Part shown: piece by piece, positions 5,283 through 6,310 of the stretch
How positions within the stretch are numbered: the stretch's first letter is position 1
How the letters are laid out: every line of letters begins with the position of its first letter
From: Thermoplasmata archaeon
Lineage (GTDB): Bacteria; Actinomycetota; Acidimicrobiia; Acidimicrobiales; Acidimicrobiaceae
Assembly: GCA_021836665.1 (NCBI GenBank)
Contig: JAKBHQ010000457.1
Coordinates: forward strand, 1 to 6,310
Length of the DNA stretch: 6,310 bases
Direction of reading: 5' to 3'
Made by a program: the position numbers and the translations under genes
The notes under the pieces: model-generated
Databases searched by the model: none
What the model was told of the DNA's origin: nothing
Seen by the model: only the letters and a program-made list of their open reading frames with translations

Positions 5283-5878
5283 GTCGCCACCAAATTGACC
5301 GCAGGAACTTCAATAACTACCCAGCGGTTATTGACCTTCAACACGCCGTAAGTTTCATTCCATAGGCCCACATCTCCACCGTTGCCGGAAACACCCGACA
5401 CTTGCACGTTGTTGTATCCACACGTTGTCACGTCGAGTTCGTGCGGATTATGTGGGTCCGGCGTCACCAGCGCAGGCGCACCGGCAGTGCCGGTGCTCGG
5501 TGTCGTACCCTTGGTTAGCGTTGCGGTAGACCCTTTATTGGCATGTGTGGTCAACCATGCCATTTCAGACTTGTACAGGGCTGGCGATGCGTAGTGTTGT
5601 AAATCGTTTTGCGTTGCAGCTATCGTTGTGGTGCTGCCGTGCGAGGTGAACATCTCATATTCTAGAGCTGTTAGTAGATGAGCGAACCTCTTCGCCGCGA
5701 CTATCGCCTGAGCATCATTCCCCTTGTAGTTGCCCACGTACAAGCCGTCCAAGTGATGCAAGGGGGCCCGTGTGGTCGGCACGGTAAGAACCTGAGCGCC
5801 TTGGCTAGACCCACATGCCGCCAGCGTTAGTGCCGCTAGCCCGATTCCTGCTACTGTTCTAAACTTCTGCAATTTCAT
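5267..5878 (-). CDS. Predicted lipoprotein, 203 aa
   Basis: This is an exported membrane-anchored lipoprotein of unknown function. The signal peptide MKLQKFRTVAG..LAALTLAAC carries a perfect lipobox (LAAC, Cys22). A Thr/Pro linker follows, then the YVGNYKGNDAQ motif (47-57) and a helical stretch (55-110, with AAKRFAHLLTALEYEMF). A Thr/Gly-rich linker (about 115-140) leads to a C-terminal beta-rich part with GVLKVNNRWVVIEV and two cysteines (153, 200) that may pair. The helix-then-curved-sheet order resembles NTF2-like domains, but this is only a guess. The ATG at 5878 is preferred over the upstream in-frame GTG at 5896 because AGGAG (5888-5884) sits 5 nt before it and the signal peptide begins there. 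It is the promoter-proximal gene of a two-gene unit with the small secreted protein. A truncated paralogue lies at 2003-2224 in the opposite orientation. Confidence 0.85.
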   Translation of the reverse strand: MKLQKFRTVAGIGLAALTLAACGSSQGAQVLTVPTTRAPLHHLDGLYVGNYKGNDAQAIVAAKRFAHLLTALEYEMFTSHGSTTTIAATQNDLQHYASPALYKSEMAWLTTHANKGSTATLTKGTTPSTGTAGAPALVTPDPHNPHELDVTTCGYNNVQVSGVSGNGGDVGLWNETYGVLKVNNRWVVIEVPAVNLVATCPAN

Positions 5879-5907
5879 CTTCACTCCTAAAAACACGACT
5901 GTCTACC

Positions 5908-5913
5908 TATATA
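5908..5913 (-). promoter_or_regulatory. Candidate -10 box of the lipoprotein gene
   Basis: On the minus strand TATATA occurs 29 bp before the ATG, in GATATATAGG. The truncated paralogue has a TATATA box at a similar distance (1974-1979). No clear -35 hexamer is present at normal spacing; the neighbouring inverted repeat spans that position, so an activator could be needed. Confidence 0.35.
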
Positions 5914-5918
5914 TCGAC

Positions 5919-5948
5919 ACAACTCGAAAAAAATCTGCGCCGAGTTGT
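5919..5948. promoter_or_regulatory. Inverted repeat ACAACTCG-N14-CGAGTTGT, possible operator
   Basis: Two perfect 8-bp arms (5919-5926 and 5941-5948) are spaced 22 bp centre to centre, about two helical turns, and overlap the -35 area of the lipoprotein promoter. This geometry suits a dimeric regulator. The 14-nt spacer is a run of A on the plus strand followed by TCTGCGC. No regulator candidate lies in the window. Confidence 0.4.
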
Positions 5949-6143
5949 TCCCAAATTGGTTGCGATTCAATATAGGTGACTCCCTGGCTATCCAAACAGA
6001 TGGGTGAACGTTGATAGACCGCCAGCCTGTGCGATCAAACCGATGGTGAACACGGCTGTTAGTACCATGACACCTGGCATAAAGGCGAGATTGGCGGGAC
6101 GCGAGCTAGGGGTTGCAGTGGGTCGCTTCCAACTGTTAGGTCA

Positions 6144-6190
6144 TCAAAAAGAGACCCATATCCTGCTTACTTGGCAGAACATGGGTCTCT
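6144..6190 (-). terminator. Intrinsic terminator on the minus strand
   Basis: AGAGACCCAT (6150-6159) and ATGGGTCTCT (6181-6190) form a perfect 10-bp stem, with an inner CTGC/GCAG stem in the 21-nt loop. Read on the minus strand, the stem is followed directly by TTTTTGATG, the layout of a Rho-independent terminator. On the plus strand no T-run follows. It would end a transcript entering from beyond the right edge and insulate the lipoprotein promoter. Confidence 0.65.
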
Positions 6191-6284
6191 CAAACAAGGG
6201 AAACTAACAACAATGGAGCTGGTTAGAAAAGACCTTTATGAACCAAGCACGGCTCCTTTCCCTATAAATATCTGATTTATCAAG

Positions 6285-6302
6285 ATCGCACTGTCGTGCG
6301 AT
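6285..6302. other. Short perfect hairpin near the right edge
   Basis: ATCGCAC (6285-6291) pairs with GTGCGAT (6296-6302) around the loop TGTC. No T-run follows on either strand. It could be part of a regulatory site or terminator of a gene outside the window; its role cannot be decided from here. Confidence 0.35.
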
Positions 6303-6310
6303 ACCCAGCG

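Larger units (their letters stand above)
5949..6310. other. Right-end region without a convincing gene
   Basis: Only small frames are present. The most protein-like is a 30-codon minus-strand frame at 5988-6080, beginning MPGVMVLTAVFTIGLIAQ, with the makeup of one membrane helix and no strong ribosome-binding site. The frame stays open for about 20 codons upstream of that ATG with no alternative start, so it may be a remnant of a membrane protein gene. A plus-strand frame at 6004-6207 lies antisense to it and looks spurious. A minus-strand terminator (6144-6190) and a hairpin ATCGCAC-TGTC-GTGCGAT (6285-6302) are also present. Confidence 0.4.

Noticed and set aside
5044..5298. An 84-codon plus-strand frame opposite the small secreted protein.
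   Set aside because: The minus-strand frame has a proper signal peptide and coupling to the lipoprotein; the plus-strand reading is Leu/Pro/Cys low complexity.

Overview
The window looks like a chromosomal segment from an actinomycete, most likely an acidimicrobial-type Actinomycetota. The evidence is a secreted CAP-domain protein with tandem 42-residue repeats of the 'GYWLVAADGGIFTFGD' kind, which I associate with Acidimicrobiia and relatives, plus an apparently leaderless start, an actinobacterial style of lipoprotein, and roughly even base composition. This assignment is inference; no rRNA or other marker gene is present.

Layout. (1) Positions 1-293 are AT-rich and hold the promoter of the CAP gene. 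The promoter has a TATACT box 7 nt before the ATG, no Shine-Dalgarno sequence, and an inverted repeat over the -35 area. (2) Positions 294-1838 (+) encode the exported CAP/repeat protein. (3) Positions 1839-2837 look degraded or orphan. They contain a perfect 11-bp hairpin, a truncated paralogue of the lipoprotein found at the other end of the window, an unrecognised 119-aa frame starting on the overlapping TAATG, and a 254-bp gap. The gap ends in three tandem 14-bp repeats. (4) Positions 2838-5037 (+) hold a two-gene cassette: a calcineurin-like metallophosphoesterase closely resembling eukaryotic lariat debranching enzyme Dbr1, then a Lon-like AAA+ ATPase without a protease domain. (5) Positions 5019-5878 (-) hold a convergent, overlapping pair: an exported lipoprotein followed by a small secreted protein with a GTG start. 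Its tail overlaps the tail of the ATPase gene. (6) Positions 5879-6310 carry the promoter region of the lipoprotein, a minus-strand intrinsic terminator for a gene beyond the right edge, and no convincing gene.

The most interesting content is the Dbr1-like phosphoesterase plus Lon-like ATPase pair. The phosphoesterase keeps the Dbr1 signature block (GDAQALRTEEDL, MPTKYRTM, GGNHD, YYLG, HDWP) but has Asp where Dbr1 has its hallmark Cys in the first metal motif. A role on branched, 2'-5'-linked or otherwise unusual nucleic acids, remodelled by the ATPase, is a plausible hypothesis; the sequence alone does not prove it. The cassette is bracketed by a broken and an intact copy of the same lipoprotein family in opposite orientation, which suggests rearrangement or insertion at this locus.
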